From positions 907,250 through 971,249 of the forward strand of contig NZ_JADPJL010000012.1 in the NCBI RefSeq assembly GCF_023073415.1: DNA of 64,000 bases. The letters are read 5' to 3'. The stretch's first letter is position 1. The number at the start of each line of letters is the position of its first letter. Shown here piece after piece: positions 1 through 8,414 of the stretch. The DNA is from Bradyrhizobium sp. 190. Lineage in GTDB: Bacteria > Pseudomonadota > Alphaproteobacteria > Rhizobiales > Xanthobacteraceae. The notes under the pieces were generated by a model. That model had not been told where the DNA came from, ran no database searches, and saw only the letters and a program-made list of their open reading frames with translations. Both the position numbers and the translations under genes were made by a program.

Positions 1-352
1 GCGAGATCGACTGCTTGACCGACACCGCGGAGGTGCCGTTCGAATTTGCATTCGACGACCACGCGGTTTCGGCGGCGCTTGCGCCTTTCGGCCCGCCGCT
101 TCCCTTCGCCAGCGCCGGCAACGTCGACGCATCGACATTGAGCTGGCTCCAGTCGAGCTTGTCGACGTCGATGTCCTTCATGATGTCGACGTCGTTGACG
201 CTGGGAGCCGTTTCGGTCTCTTCCGCCGCAGGCGTCTCCGGATCGTCGTCCGCCGGCGGCGTTTGTGCCGCTGCCGCCAGCATCGAAGCCAAAGTGATGC
301 CGGCCGCCAGCATTGGCAGCCGTGCCCGGCCAAATCGCATTTTGGGAATCAT
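1..352 (-). CDS. exported protein of unknown function, N-terminal part only
   Basis: An open frame on the minus strand starts at 352 and runs off the left edge, so only about 117 residues are visible. It begins MIPKMRFGRARL, followed by an Ala-rich hydrophobic stretch ending AAAAQTPP, which reads as a Sec signal peptide cleaved near residue 29. The mature part is acidic and low-complexity at first, then contains DVDKLDWSQLNVDAST. I do not recognise the family. An inner ATG twelve bases downstream could be the true start. A plus-strand frame over the same bases is its shadow. Coding bias and the signal peptide support a real gene. Confidence 0.6.
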   Translation of the reverse strand, partial: MIPKMRFGRARLPMLAAGITLASMLAAAAQTPPADDDPETPAAEETETAPSVNDVDIMKDIDVDKLDWSQLNVDASTLPALAKGSGGPKGASAAETAWSSNANSNGTSAVSVKQSIS

Positions 353-430
353 TGCCCGCCCGCATTCCAAGTCCCGCCCAGAATGCGTTCGCTCTGTTGC
401 GAAATTATGGCGGGTGTTATGATGACGCGC

Positions 431-865
431 CTAAACTGCCATCCGCGGCAGGTGAATCGGATAGCCCACGGTCTGCTCGACCAGGTCGAAGGTGTCGACC
501 AGCACGCGGAGGTTGGTCAGGCGGCCGGCCCTGAACTGAGCGAAGTGGGCGATCCGCAGGCTGATCGGCTTGTTCGAATCGAGCGCAGTCAGCGAATAGC
601 GCATCATCGAGGCGGCCGAATCCACCCCCAGCATGATCGATTCGCGGTCGAAGCGGTGGACGCGGAAGTTGTCGGCAATCTGCCTGATCACATCGATCAC
701 GGCCGCCTTGCCGCGGCGCGAACCGAAGAACGGATACATGTCGATCGGTCCATAGATCGCCCATTCGACGTCCTCGTCGAGCAGGGCTTCGAGATCGGCG
801 GGCTGGCGTTCATTGATCGCGCGATGCAACGCGCGCGAAAAACGCCAGAGACTGTGCTCTGTCAT
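431..865 (-). CDS. SnoaL-like / NTF2-fold protein
   Basis: 144 residues starting MTEHSLWRFSRALH. The frame is open further upstream, but this ATG has AAGGACC at ribosome-binding distance and the extra upstream residues look non-coding. The pattern of an N-terminal helix, LDEDVEWAIYGP, an Arg-Gly turn, and a C-terminal strand ending LVDTFDLVEQTVGYPI is that of the SnoaL/NTF2 alpha+beta cone fold, used by small isomerases, hydrolases and stress proteins. No substrate can be assigned. It resembles the protein at 1461-1910 in order of elements and in the shared phrase DTFDLV, so the two are probably old paralogues. Confidence 0.75.
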   Translation of the reverse strand: MTEHSLWRFSRALHRAINERQPADLEALLDEDVEWAIYGPIDMYPFFGSRRGKAAVIDVIRQIADNFRVHRFDRESIMLGVDSAASMMRYSLTALDSNKPISLRIAHFAQFRAGRLTNLRVLVDTFDLVEQTVGYPIHLPRMAV

Positions 866-1038
866 TTTGGTCTGGTCCTTGAAACTGGATTGAATAAGCG
901 GCAGTCGCGCCCAAAGGGGCGTCTTCATCGACGCCGGGCTGAAATGCCGAACTTCACTGTTGCAGCCAGAAATAGAGCAGTTTGGCCGAAATACAATTGC
1001 CGTTTTTGCATTGCACAAATGCGGCGATTCCGCCCCAT

Positions 1039-1305
1039 TTAGCGGTCATGACGGCGCACCGGCCCGCGCTCGATGGCTATTTCGGCGTCGCGAATGGCGA
1101 TGATGCCGAACAGCAGGGCGCCGCCGATGCCGCCTATCGCGGCCCCCAGCGGCATGAAGGTGAAGAACACCAGCATCCCGTTATGGCCTTCAAAACTCGT
1201 GGTTTTGAAGACTTCCACCCAGGCGAGGCCCGCCCCGATGCCCAGTGCCGCGCCTCCCAGCGCCCCCAGCGCCAAGCCAAGCAAGGCCAGCAATGCGATC
1301 TTCAT
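1039..1305 (-). CDS. small two-segment membrane protein
   Basis: 88 residues beginning MKIALLALLGLALG. Residues about 3-30 form a Gly/Ala-rich hydrophobic segment and residues about 44-71 a second one (LVFFTFMPLGAAIGG), separated by a short polar loop; the tail is basic and ends RRHDR. This suggests an inner-membrane protein with two helices. The frame stays open upstream for more than 200 codons, but that part is antisense to the SnoaL gene and Arg-rich. The chosen ATG has a purine-rich GAAGAA stretch just upstream. It lies between two SnoaL-like genes on the same strand. No function recognised. Confidence 0.65.
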   Translation of the reverse strand: MKIALLALLGLALGALGGAALGIGAGLAWVEVFKTTSFEGHNGMLVFFTFMPLGAAIGGIGGALLFGIIAIRDAEIAIERGPVRRHDR

Positions 1306-1460
1306 ACGTTCTTCGTGTCCGGAAACAGCCTTGTGGTGTGTCACGGCCGGCGCAATGAGGTTCAATGGTGCGCGGAAAATAAGCGGCACGTTGGCGTGCA
1401 CCTCAGAGGTGCAATTGCGCAGCGAAGGTTCTGCATTCCGGAATGAAGGTTCGGCGAATG

Positions 1461-1910
1461 CTAGATCGGGTCCGGCCGCCGGCCGGTCAGGATCGCGGCG
1501 ATATCGCGTTCGAGCAGTTGCTGGACCAGGTCGAAGGTGTCGATGATTTCCCTGATATGGCTGATCTTGCCGTCGCGCAGCGTGTAGAAGCCGGCGATGT
1601 CGAACTGCACCATGCGCTGGTTGATGGTCTTGCGGAAGAACACGCGGATGAAGGCGGCCGCCTTGTCGTGCTCGGTGACCAGCATCGGCACCTCGCAGCG
1701 CAGCTCGGAATAGCGGGCGCGGACGGCATTCCACATCTCGCGCATTTCGGCCTTGCCGCGGCGATGGCCCATATGCGGCAGGAGATCGATCGGGGCGTTG
1801 GCAAGGAATTCGACGTCGTCGGTGCAGCGCTCCAGCGCGGCTTCGACGTCGCCGGAATACAGGACGTTGAGGAAATCCAGCACGTGCTGGCGATTTGATC
1901 CCTCGGTCAT
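1461..1910 (-). CDS. SnoaL-like / NTF2-fold protein
   Basis: 149 residues from MTEGSNRQHVLDFL. The start is chosen for its upstream AGGTAGGTGG and because the residues before it are repeat-like. The core runs through LERCTDDVEFLANAPIDLL, a basic turn, VRVFFRK-type strands and DIAGFYTLRDGKISHIREI, which closely fits the SnoaL-like domain of polyketide-cyclase relatives: a conserved 'y.lrdGkI..i.e..D' strand followed by a conserved Asp. Likely a cytosolic small-molecule binding protein or enzyme of unknown substrate. It is the first gene of a loose minus-strand group with the 88-residue membrane protein and the second SnoaL-like gene. Confidence 0.78.
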   Translation of the reverse strand: MTEGSNRQHVLDFLNVLYSGDVEAALERCTDDVEFLANAPIDLLPHMGHRRGKAEMREMWNAVRARYSELRCEVPMLVTEHDKAAAFIRVFFRKTINQRMVQFDIAGFYTLRDGKISHIREIIDTFDLVQQLLERDIAAILTGRRPDPI

Positions 1911-2070
1911 TCGCCCACCTACCTGTGTTCGACCCGGCTCTTGCGGCCGTCCCCGTTGTGAACGGAACGGCAGAGGTATCAATCCGCAAGAGGACTTACA
2001 GTATGTGACACGGTGGTTTCCAAAAGGTTCACCGCCGCGACATGCGGCCGCGATGCAGCAAGAGCGGTAA

Positions 2071-2190
2071 TTATTGCTTGCCGAACTCCGCTTCCGGTAC
2101 GGCCTTGCTGGTGGTGAGGTCGATCACGAACCTTGCCTTCTCGTGGCCTGGCAGCACATAGGCCTCGCCGTCGGCCCAGCAGGATCGCCT
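2071..2190 (-). pseudogene. C-terminal remnant of a decayed gene
   Basis: The minus strand reads CWADGEAYVLPGHEKARFVI then DLTTSKAVPEAEFGKQ and a TAA at 2071-2073. About 39 codons have the composition of a real protein C-terminus, but an in-frame TGA at 2191-2193 precedes them and there is no start codon. I read it as the tail of an inactivated gene; the family is not recognised. A longer frame on the same strand overlaps it in a different phase and has no protein-like pattern. The call rests on codon pattern only. Confidence 0.3.
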
Positions 2191-2325
2191 TCAAGAGGGT
2201 CTCGATTTGTCGCCGCCGTATCGGCACTAAGCCGCTTTTTGCGGCCGCCGACAATGCACGTCCCCGTCGCTGGGGAACGATTGCGCCGCGGCAGGCGTTG
2301 CTCCTTTCCGTTGATAACGGAGATC

Positions 2326-2508
2326 ATGATGACGAAACCTGTTCCGCCTATCCCCCAGGAAAACCAGAGCCACAAGGGTCCCGGCAGCGCGCCCAGCGTT
2401 CCCCTCGACACCACCAAGGGCCATCGCGACGACGAGAAGAACAACATCCGCGAACAGGCCGAGCACGGCAACATGACGCAGAACACCAGCAACCGCCGAT
2501 CGGGGTGA
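2326..2508 (+). CDS. small hydrophilic protein
   Basis: 60 residues starting MMTKPVPPIPQENQSHKGPG and ending NMTQNTSNRRSG. The first half is Pro/Gly-rich, the second highly charged (GHRDDEKNNIREQAEHGN), so the chain is probably disordered. A good ribosome-binding site, ACGGAG, lies five bases before the first of two adjacent ATG codons. I recall similar short Gln/Asn-rich proteins as common hypotheticals in Bradyrhizobium, but no function is known to me. Downstream lies an inverted repeat. Confidence 0.6.
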   Translation: MMTKPVPPIPQENQSHKGPGSAPSVPLDTTKGHRDDEKNNIREQAEHGNMTQNTSNRRSG

Positions 2509-2529
2509 GGGGTGGGGCGGCGCTGCATT

Positions 2530-2658
2530 CTCGCTGTCGTCCCTGCGAACGCAGGGACCCATAACCACCGGCGGAAGTTTTGCGAAAGGCGTCTGCCATA
2601 CTGCCTTATCGACAGATCACGCGGTATGGGTCCCTGCGTTTGCAGGGACGACAGCGAG
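2530..2658. repeat. dispersed inverted repeat, TCGTCCCTGC family
   Basis: Two 34-base arms, 2530-2563 and 2625-2658, are reverse complements with a single mismatch and flank about 60 bases. Each arm holds GTCGTCCCTGCG plus a run reading GGGACCCATA. Related copies with the same GTCGTCCC ends and ACCCATAACCACC inner edge occur at 30058-30230 and 46640-46765. This is the layout of a REPIN/BIME-like non-autonomous element. Confidence 0.8.
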
Positions 2659-2719
2659 TGTGCTGCGCGCTCGATTTCGAATTTCAAACAGCGGTCACCC
2701 GCGAAGGTGATTCAGAGCC

Positions 2720-2828
2720 GTAGGATGGGTGGAGCGAAGCGATACCCATCGGTTCGCTCTCGATGATGGGTTTCGCTTCCGCCTTCGCTCGTTGAGCTAC
2801 GGCGGACAAGTCGCTCTACCCATCCTAC
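2720..2828. repeat. inverted repeat with GTAGGATGGGT ends
   Basis: The element starts GTAGGATGGGT (2720-2730) and ends with its exact reverse complement ACCCATCCTAC (2818-2828); internal GATACCCATC and GATGGGTTTCG segments repeat the same motif. It is a small palindromic intergenic element, distinct from the neighbouring GTCGTCCC family. Confidence 0.7.
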
Positions 2829-3369
2829 AAGACACGGCTTCGCATTCTCGCGGCGCGAAGCGCCCGAAGTGATGCGTTCTGCGATGCCCTCGAAATCGAA
2901 GAGGGCGCAGGGAAAGCCGGGTGCCCTCAGCACCCGCAGTCGTGCGCACAAAATGCACACGGGTGACTGCAAGGTGCGCCGGAACACCCGGCCCTCCCTG
3001 CGCAATGGTTTTAACGGCTTATATCGCGCTCTCCTCGGAGACGAATTCGTCTTGCCTCCGTCGCTGACGATTACCGATCCATCGAAGCCCGGTTGAGCCC
3101 AATGAATCTCCATCAGCTTGACACCAGCAACGGGTGCCAGGACCACACGGCTTTGCCGTCCGCGGCTTCCTCGGGCCATGCGCCTCGACCGGCTCATGTG
3201 CTGCCGGAAGAAGTTTTGGCCGAGGCGTTTAAGCGCCGTTCGTCTGCGCGCCGCTCGATCGCTCACAGGCCAAAGCCCGCCCTGCGATCACGTCGCGCGC
3301 CCGACGCTGCCGCGTCCATCGCATCCCGCACCCAACGTCCGTGACGATCGCGATACGCCCCTCTAGCGG
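2829..3369. repeat. long non-coding dispersed-repeat stretch
   Basis: This 540-base stretch has no convincing gene. Frames on both strands are Arg-rich and lack ribosome-binding sites. The block around 2900-3010, with CACACGGGTGACTGCAAGG and CGGAACACCC, is one I remember as recurring many times in Bradyrhizobium genomes, where it often causes spurious hypothetical proteins. That recollection is unverified here. The whole gap from 2509 to 3519 is therefore repeat-dominated. Confidence 0.5.
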
Positions 3370-3519
3370 GTGCGGGATGGCGGGAGTTGTAGAACTGATT
3401 TGGGGCAATCACGAAGGGGAATATTTTTTCGGACAGGACTGGACAGGATTTTACTGATTTGCCCGACAGGCAATTTTTGCACAGCTTCCCGCATCGATCC
3501 TGTCGTCCGCGGTCGCTTT

Positions 3520-3969
3520 GTGACGCCGGTCACGGCGCCCGCGCCAGAGCCGAACGAGATTGACGGCGTCGTCCTCGCAACGGGAAACGCCGCCGTGAAC
3601 GCCGCAACAGCGCCGAAATCGCGTTCGCAAAACCGGCTCGAAGGTTTTGCGCTGACAGTCCTCCTGCAGGGCTTCCCGACCTTCGCCGGCGCAGCCTTGC
3701 TGTTGAAACTCGCCCATCACGAGATCGCCGGCGGCGTGGTGGTGTTCGTCGCGATGGCCTCGATCTTCCATGGCCTGCTCACGCCCTGGCTCGCGCCAAG
3801 GTTTCCAAAATTCCTTGAGCATAGCTACGAGCCGCTGTTCTTCGATGCGAGCCTGTCGTTTGTCGAGAAGATCGAGAAGTGGCGCGCCCAGCCCACGACA
3901 TCGCTTCAACTGGTGACGAACGTGCTGTTGCTGTCGCTGCTGGCGGTGGGCGTGATGAGTATGGGGTGA
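3520..3969 (+). CDS. membrane protein of unknown function
   Basis: 149 residues from the GTG at 3520; a second in-frame GTG at 3595 would give 124 residues and has GGGAAAC upstream, so the start is uncertain. After a polar N-terminus come hydrophobic segments FALTVLLQGFPTFAGAALLL, EIAGGVVVFVAMASIFHGLL and a C-terminal LVTNVLLLSLLAVGVM, giving about three membrane helices, with an amphipathic region (LSFVEKIEKWR) between the second and third. The frame extends upstream to 3370, but that part overlaps repeat sequence. The gene stands alone between repeats and the toxin-antitoxin locus. Function not recognised. Confidence 0.6.
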   Translation: MTPVTAPAPEPNEIDGVVLATGNAAVNAATAPKSRSQNRLEGFALTVLLQGFPTFAGAALLLKLAHHEIAGGVVVFVAMASIFHGLLTPWLAPRFPKFLEHSYEPLFFDASLSFVEKIEKWRAQPTTSLQLVTNVLLLSLLAVGVMSMG

Positions 3970-4057
3970 TCCGTGCGGCCGTCATTTCGCGATGCGCCGC
4001 ATCTGGGGGTGCCGCGAAAGCGGCGCGCCCGGAATCCATCAGCGTGAAGGCCTCTCG

Positions 4058-4092
4058 TTGACAAAATTGGTCTGTAGCGTATACGCTACAGA
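4058..4092 (+). promoter_or_regulatory. higBA promoter and autoregulatory palindrome
   Basis: TTGACA at 4058-4063 is a consensus -35 box; TATACG at 4080-4085 is a plausible -10 with 16-base spacing. The -10 is the centre of a perfect 22-base palindrome, 4071-4092, with half-site TCTGTAGCGTA. The palindrome ends on the first base of the toxin ATG, and no ribosome-binding site lies between. A transcript starting seven bases after the -10 would be leaderless. A palindrome over the -10 is what an antitoxin operator for autorepression would look like. Confidence 0.65.
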
Positions 4093-4387
4093 TGCTGACG
4101 ATCAAGAGAACGGATGAATTCTCGAACTGGCTCAGAGACCTGCGAGACATTCGAGCCCGTGCGAAGGTGCTGGCCAGGATCGATCGTCTCAGCCTCGGCA
4201 ATCCCGGCGACGTTGCCCCGGTTGGCGATGGGATTAGCGAGATGAGGATACATTACGGCCCGGGGTACAGGGTTACTACGTTCAGCGCGGTGAGGAGATC
4301 GTCGTTCTCCTTTGTGGCGGAGACAAGAGTTCACAGGTTTCGGATATCAGGGCGGCCAAGAAGTTGGCGAGTGAGTTGGAGGACTGA
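4092..4387 (+). pseudogene. higB: HigB/RelE-type toxin, frameshifted
   Basis: The first about 61 residues (MLTIKRTDEFSNWLRDLRDI to IHYGPGYRV) match the RelE-superfamily 'addiction module killer protein' type, mRNA interferases that act on the ribosome. At 4272-4275 the frame slips: the sequence reads GTT ACT ACG where insertion of one T restores YYVQRGEEIVVLLCGGDKSS and a C-terminus ending KKLASELED with TGA at 4385-4387, one base before the antitoxin ATG. As it stands the toxin loses its catalytic C-terminus and reads on, in frame, into the antitoxin (about 197 codons, 4092-4685). A sequencing error in a T run remains possible. Gene order toxin-antitoxin is typical of HigBA. Confidence 0.75.
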
Positions 4388-4388
4388 A

Positions 4389-4685
4389 ATGGCCAAAGCA
4401 AAACCGTTCGATGCAGCCGAATATCTCGACAGTCCCGAGATGATCGCAGCCTACATCAACGAAGCGCTCGAATCCGAAGACGCATCTGCCATCGCTGTTG
4501 CCATCGGCACGGTTGCCCGCGCGCGCGGCATGAGCGCGGTGGCGGAAAAGGCCGGGCTCTCGCGCGAGAATTTGTACCGGGCCCTGGGCGGAGAGGCGAG
4601 GCCGGAATTCGGCACCGTCATCAAGGTGCTTCATGCGCTCGGCATCGATCTGGTTGCCCAACCTCAGGGATCGAAGGCGGCGTAG
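4389..4685 (+). CDS. higA: HigA-type antitoxin, putative addiction module antidote
   Basis: 98 residues, MAKAKPFDAAEYLDSPEMIA at the start and an Xre-like helix-turn-helix around residues 47-66 (GMSAVAEKAGLSRENLYRAL). This is the architecture of the small 'addiction module antidote' family: an N-terminal toxin-binding arm (residues about 8-45) and a DNA-binding domain that represses its own promoter together with the toxin. The natural toxin stop is one base upstream of this ATG, implying translational coupling. A GGAGG just upstream can serve as ribosome-binding site. The antitoxin itself looks intact even though the toxin is frameshifted. Confidence 0.8.
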   Translation: MAKAKPFDAAEYLDSPEMIAAYINEALESEDASAIAVAIGTVARARGMSAVAEKAGLSRENLYRALGGEARPEFGTVIKVLHALGIDLVAQPQGSKAA

Positions 4686-4742
4686 GAAGACAGCATCGGT
4701 GCGGTTCGGACGACGAACTTTGCATCCCGCCAGAACTCAACG

Positions 4743-4834
4743 TTGCGTCATTGCGAGGAGCGCAGCGACCGAAGCAATCCATTCTTTCTGTTTCGCGGAG
4801 AGATGGATTTCTTCGCTTCGCTCGCAAATGATGG
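4743..4834. repeat. REP-type inverted repeat, CATTGCGAG family
   Basis: The left half reads GTCATTGCGAGGAGCGCAGCG followed by GAAGCAATCCAT; the right half reads ATGGATTTCTTCGCTTCGCTC followed by GCAAATGATGG, its imperfect inverse. The same motif recurs at 40076-40165 and, as a half copy, near 24889-24925. These are typical extragenic palindromes. The space between higA and uvrB holds nothing else I can identify. Confidence 0.75.
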
Positions 4835-4876
4835 CTCACGGCCGTCAATTCGTTTGCGCTCGCGCAGCCTGAAGCT

Positions 4877-7852
4877 CTACCTCTTCTTCCACCCCCCGCG
4901 ATGTCCTGGCGCGCCACCGCTCGATCGTGGGGCGGGGCCGAACTCGGGGCCGGACTGGCGGGAGTCGGTGGGCTGGAAAATTTTGCTGCCGCTGTCGGGC
5001 GAGGGTTTGCGCGGGGTAGTGCGGTCGGGGCGATAGGGCAGGGATTCCGGGCCGTGCATTTCGTCGAGATGGGGTTTGTGAACGCGCGAGGTCGAGGGAC
5101 CGCCGCTGCCGAGAGATTTCACCCCGCCCCGCGCACCTGCGGCGCGCGACCCTCCCCCTCCAGGGGAGGGTGAGGAAGAGGCTCCACCGCGCTTCTTCAT
5201 GGAGTTGGCCGGCAAATTCGCCGCGTCGCCGTATTTCCTGGTGCCCGCATAAGCACCCGCTTTGGCGGCGACGCCGCGCTGCTTGATGGTGGGGTCGTCG
5301 ACGACCGCCATCTCCGTCGCGCGCAATCGTTTGACTTCGTCGCGTAATCTCGCGGCTTCCTCGAAGTTCAAGTCGGCGGCGGCTTCGCGCATTCTTGTTT
5401 CGAGATCGTTCAGCACGGCCTCGAAATTGTGGCCGATGCTGATGACGTCGTCGGCCATGCCGCCGTCGCCGATCTCGACCAGCACGTGGTCGCGTTCGTA
5501 GACGCTGTTCATGATGTCGCCGATGGACTTCTTCACGCTCTCCGGCGTGATGCCATGTTCGGTATTGTACTCGACCTGCTTTTCGCGGCGGCGGTTGGTT
5601 TCGGCGATGGCGCGCTCCATCGAGCCGGTCATCTGGTCGGCATAGAGGATCACCTTGCCGTCGACGTTGCGCGCGGCGCGGCCGATGGTCTGGATCAGCG
5701 AGGTCTCGCTGCGCAGAAAACCTTCCTTGTCGGCGTCGAGGATCGCCACCAGCGCGCATTCGGGAATGTCGAGGCCCTCGCGCAACAGGTTGATGCCGAC
5801 CAGCGCGTCGAACGCGCCGAGGCGAAGATCCCTGATGATCTCGATGCGCTCGATCGTGTCGATATCGCTGTGCATGTAGCGCACGCGAATGCCCTGCTCG
5901 TGCAGATATTCGGTGAGGTCTTCCGCCATGCGTTTTGTGAGTACCGTGATCAGGCTGCGATAGCCGGCCTGCGCGGTGGCGCGGACTTCGCCGACCAGGT
6001 CGTCCACTTGCGTGCGCGCGGGGCGAATGTGGACGGGCGGATCGATCAGGCCCGTGGGGCGGATCACCTGCTCGACGAACACGCCGCCGGACTCGTTCAA
6101 TTCCCAGCCGCTCGGCGTCGCCGACACCGCGACCGACTGCGGGCGCATCATGTCCCATTCCTCGAACCGCAGCGGACGGTTGTCCATGCAGGAGGGCAGG
6201 CGAAAACCGTATTCGGCGAGCGTCGCCTTGCGGCGGAAGTCGCCTTTGAACATGCCGCCGATCTGCGGCACGGTGACGTGGCTCTCGTCGGCGAACACCA
6301 GCGCATTATCAGGCACGTATTCGAACAGCGTCGGCGGCGGCTCGCCGGGTCGGCGTCCCGTGAGGTAGCGCGAATAGTTTTCGATGCCGGCGCAGCTTCC
6401 GGTCGCTTCCATCATTTCCAGATCGAAGGTGGTGCGCTGCTCCAGCCGCTGCGCTTCCAGCAGGCGGCCGTGGTTGTTGAGCTCGTCGAGCCGCAGCTTC
6501 AGCTCGGACTTGATCGACTTGATCGCCTGCACCAGCGTGGGGCGCGGCGTCACATAGTGCGAGTTGGCGTAGATCTTGATGAATTCGAGATCGTCCTGCT
6601 TGTGGCCGGTGAGGGGATCGAACTCCTCGATATTCTCCACGGTGTCGCCGAACAGGTTCACGCGCCAGGCGCGGTCTTCATAGTGCGCCGGGAAGATGTC
6701 GATGACGTCGCCGCGGACGCGAAACGTGCCGCGGGTGAAATCGGCCTGGGTGCGCTTGTACTGCAGCGCCACGAGATCGGCGATCAATTGCCGCTGGTCG
6801 ATGCGCTCGCCCTTCTTCAAGGCAAACGTCATCGCGGTGTAGGTCTCGACCGAGCCGATACCGTAGATGCAGGAGACCGAGGCGACGATGATGACGTCGT
6901 CGCGTTCGAGCAGCGCGCGCGTCGCCGAATGGCGCATGCGGTCGATCTGCTCGTTAATGGAAGAGTCTTTTTCTATGTAGGTGTCGGTGCGCGGCACATA
7001 GGCTTCGGGCTGGTAGTAGTCGTAATAGCTGACGAAATACTCCACCGCGTTGTCGGGGAAGAAGCTCTTGAACTCGCCATAGAGCTGGGCCGCCAGCGTC
7101 TTGTTCGGCGCCAGGATGATGGCGGGGCGCTGCGTGGCCTCGATCACCTTGGCCATGGTGTAGGTCTTGCCGCTTCCGGTGACGCCGAGCAGCACCTGCG
7201 TGCGGTCGTTGCGGTCGATGCCTTCGACCAATTCCTTGATCGCGGTCGGCTGGTCGCCCTTCGGCTCGTACTCGGACTTGATGACAAAGGGCACGCCGCC
7301 TTCGGATTTCTCCGGGCGCGGCGGCCGGTGTGGCGTCCAGACTTTTACCTGGCCGTCGCCGCCCTTGAATTCCGGGCGGCCGTCGCGGATCAGATTTTCG
7401 AGCGCGTCGGCGGTGGCCTTGACGCCGAGCGCTTCCATCTTGTTGCGCGGCGGACGGGCCAGCGCCTCGTCGTCGTCTTCCGCCGTCGGCAGGCCGAGCT
7501 GCCGCGCGAGTTCAGGGTCGAGCGTCGGGATGGTCGCCGAGGTGCCGTAATTGGCTTGCGGGGCTTCTTCGAGGCCTTGGCTCGACGCGTCGCGTTTGGC
7601 GACGTCATCGCTTGTTCCCTTGGTCGAGGCGCGCGCCCGATGCGCCGCGGCCTCGCCGCCGGCGCGGCGATCCCAGGAATTGTCCGGCGGCGGCTGCAGG
7701 CCAGTGCCCGAGCCCATGCCGGCATCGCCGCGGTTGAGCGCGGGGTTGAGCAACTCGGCCAGCGCCGGCCCGATCGGTTGCACGTCTGGCCGATGCGCTT
7801 TCGATTTGGGGGATTTGCCTGATTTTTTGGGGGTGTCGGGTTTCTTCGCCAT
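4877..7852 (-). CDS. uvrB: excinuclease ABC subunit B
   Basis: DNA-damage recognition helicase of nucleotide excision repair, acting in the cytosol with UvrA and UvrC. At 991 residues it is about 320 longer than the usual 670. Residues 1-190 are a Pro/Lys/Gly-rich extension; the family core begins at [13 protein letters not shown], has Walker A GVTGSGKT at 223-230, the beta-hairpin region [18 protein letters not shown], and helicase motifs [19 protein letters not shown] and [12 protein letters not shown] domain ([16 protein letters not shown]), the UvrC-binding element, follows. The last about 100 residues are again low-complexity, and residues about 893-915 are encoded by a dispersed palindromic repeat (5149-5171). 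Monocistronic. Confidence 0.97.
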   Translation of the reverse strand: MAKKPDTPKKSGKSPKSKAHRPDVQPIGPALAELLNPALNRGDAGMGSGTGLQPPPDNSWDRRAGGEAAAHRARASTKGTSDDVAKRDASSQGLEEAPQANYGTSATIPTLDPELARQLGLPTAEDDDEALARPPRNKMEALGVKATADALENLIRDGRPEFKGGDGQVKVWTPHRPPRPEKSEGGVPFVIKSEYEPKGDQPTAIKELVEGIDRNDRTQVLLGVTGSGKTYTMAKVIEATQRPAIILAPNKTLAAQLYGEFKSFFPDNAVEYFVSYYDYYQPEAYVPRTDTYIEKDSSINEQIDRMRHSATRALLERDDVIIVASVSCIYGIGSVETYTAMTFALKKGERIDQRQLIADLVALQYKRTQADFTRGTFRVRGDVIDIFPAHYEDRAWRVNLFGDTVENIEEFDPLTGHKQDDLEFIKIYANSHYVTPRPTLVQAIKSIKSELKLRLDELNNHGRLLEAQRLEQRTTFDLEMMEATGSCAGIENYSRYLTGRRPGEPPPTLFEYVPDNALVFADESHVTVPQIGGMFKGDFRRKATLAEYGFRLPSCMDNRPLRFEEWDMMRPQSVAVSATPSGWELNESGGVFVEQVIRPTGLIDPPVHIRPARTQVDDLVGEVRATAQAGYRSLITVLTKRMAEDLTEYLHEQGIRVRYMHSDIDTIERIEIIRDLRLGAFDALVGINLLREGLDIPECALVAILDADKEGFLRSETSLIQTIGRAARNVDGKVILYADQMTGSMERAIAETNRRREKQVEYNTEHGITPESVKKSIGDIMNSVYERDHVLVEIGDGGMADDVISIGHNFEAVLNDLETRMREAAADLNFEEAARLRDEVKRLRATEMAVVDDPTIKQRGVAAKAGAYAGTRKYGDAANLPANSMKKRGGASSSPSPGGGGSRAAGARGGVKSLGSGGPSTSRVHKPHLDEMHGPESLPYRPDRTTPRKPSPDSGSKIFQPTDSRQSGPEFGPAPRSSGGAPGHRGGWKKR
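5120..5175. repeat. dispersed palindromic repeat inside the uvrB coding sequence
   Basis: On the minus strand this stretch reads ACCCTCCCCTGGAGGGGG then AGGGTCG and a GC-rich tail. The same 25 bases occur at 63962-63986 after serC, outside any gene. The hairpin arms are 5149-5157 and 5163-5171. Here it is translated in frame as a Ser/Pro/Gly-rich segment of the UvrB C-terminal extension. Confidence 0.7.
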
Positions 7853-7965
7853 CCGGCGAATATGGGATGAGTCAGCCAGCGAGAAAAGGGCAAACGGCCT
7901 CGCGGGCGATGCTGCACATCGTCATGTCAGCAGATGTCAGCAAGCCGATTCGGAACCGCCGCGCC

Positions 7966-8118
7966 TTACGCCGTCGGGGCGGTCGAGGGATTGACGATAT
8001 CCAGATGGATCCCGCCGCAACGGGTGCATCGCATGGTCCAGTATTCGGCGCCGGCACGGCCGGGGATGATGCGCAGGACCGCGAGCGAGGCGGTGCAATC
8101 CGGACAATTCGAGAGCAC
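7966..8118 (-). CDS. small zinc-ribbon protein
   Basis: About 50 residues. It contains two CxxC knuckles, NCPDCTASL and RCTRCGGIHL, 29 residues apart, a pattern that would bind one zinc ion. The sequence between includes RIIPGRAGAEYWTM. The start is uncertain: a GTG at 8118 has CAGG nine bases upstream, while the open frame continues through the upstream neighbour without another convincing start codon. It directly follows the 81-residue gene on the same strand, so both are probably cotranscribed. Function unknown; such ribbons often mediate protein or nucleic-acid contacts. Confidence 0.5.
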   Translation of the reverse strand: MLSNCPDCTASLAVLRIIPGRAGAEYWTMRCTRCGGIHLDIVNPSTAPTA

Positions 8119-8168
8119 CGGTGTCGCCTGCAGGATCTGTTCGGGAAGGGGTACGGAGATTCGGCCGG

Positions 8169-8414
8169 TCAGCGGCCGGCCGCCAGTTCCACCAGTAACG
8201 CTTGCGGATTCGCGAATCGCGGCTTGAAACGGTCGATGTGGGCTTTCGCGTCCGCGATCGCCGCTTCCGGATCCGACCACGCGAAACCGACTTCGAGGGT
8301 CGGAAACGCCATTCCATCGATCACCACCGGCTCCTGGTCTGCCCGTTGAATCCTGGCGTGCCATAGCCCTCTCCCTGCTTCGAACGGCTGAATTTCAAAG
8401 CCGCCATAGATCAT
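8169..8414 (-). CDS. conserved small protein
   Basis: 81 residues beginning MIYGGFEIQPFEAGRGLWHA, with a strong GGGGGA ribosome-binding site eight bases upstream. The chain alternates beta-like stretches (GLWHARIQRADQEPVVID, FPTLEVGFAW) and ends in an amphipathic helix around AAIADAKAHIDRF, so it is likely a small alpha/beta domain. I recall similar proteins as frequent hypotheticals in Bradyrhizobiaceae; no function is known to me. The zinc-ribbon gene follows closely downstream. Confidence 0.65.
   Translation of the reverse strand: MIYGGFEIQPFEAGRGLWHARIQRADQEPVVIDGMAFPTLEVGFAWSDPEAAIADAKAHIDRFKPRFANPQALLVELAAGR

Noticed and set aside
2712..3266. A 184-codon minus-strand frame with the phrase SPVCILCARLRVLRAPGFPC
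   Set aside because: It is formed by a dispersed repeat. I recall the same phrase from many spurious hypothetical proteins in Bradyrhizobium; there is no start signal and the composition is unlike protein.
5429..7822. A 797-codon open frame antisense to uvrB
   Set aside because: It lies fully over a well-supported uvrB, is rich in Asp, Ala, Arg and Val as expected for an antisense shadow of a GC-rich gene, and shows no domain pattern or ribosome-binding site.
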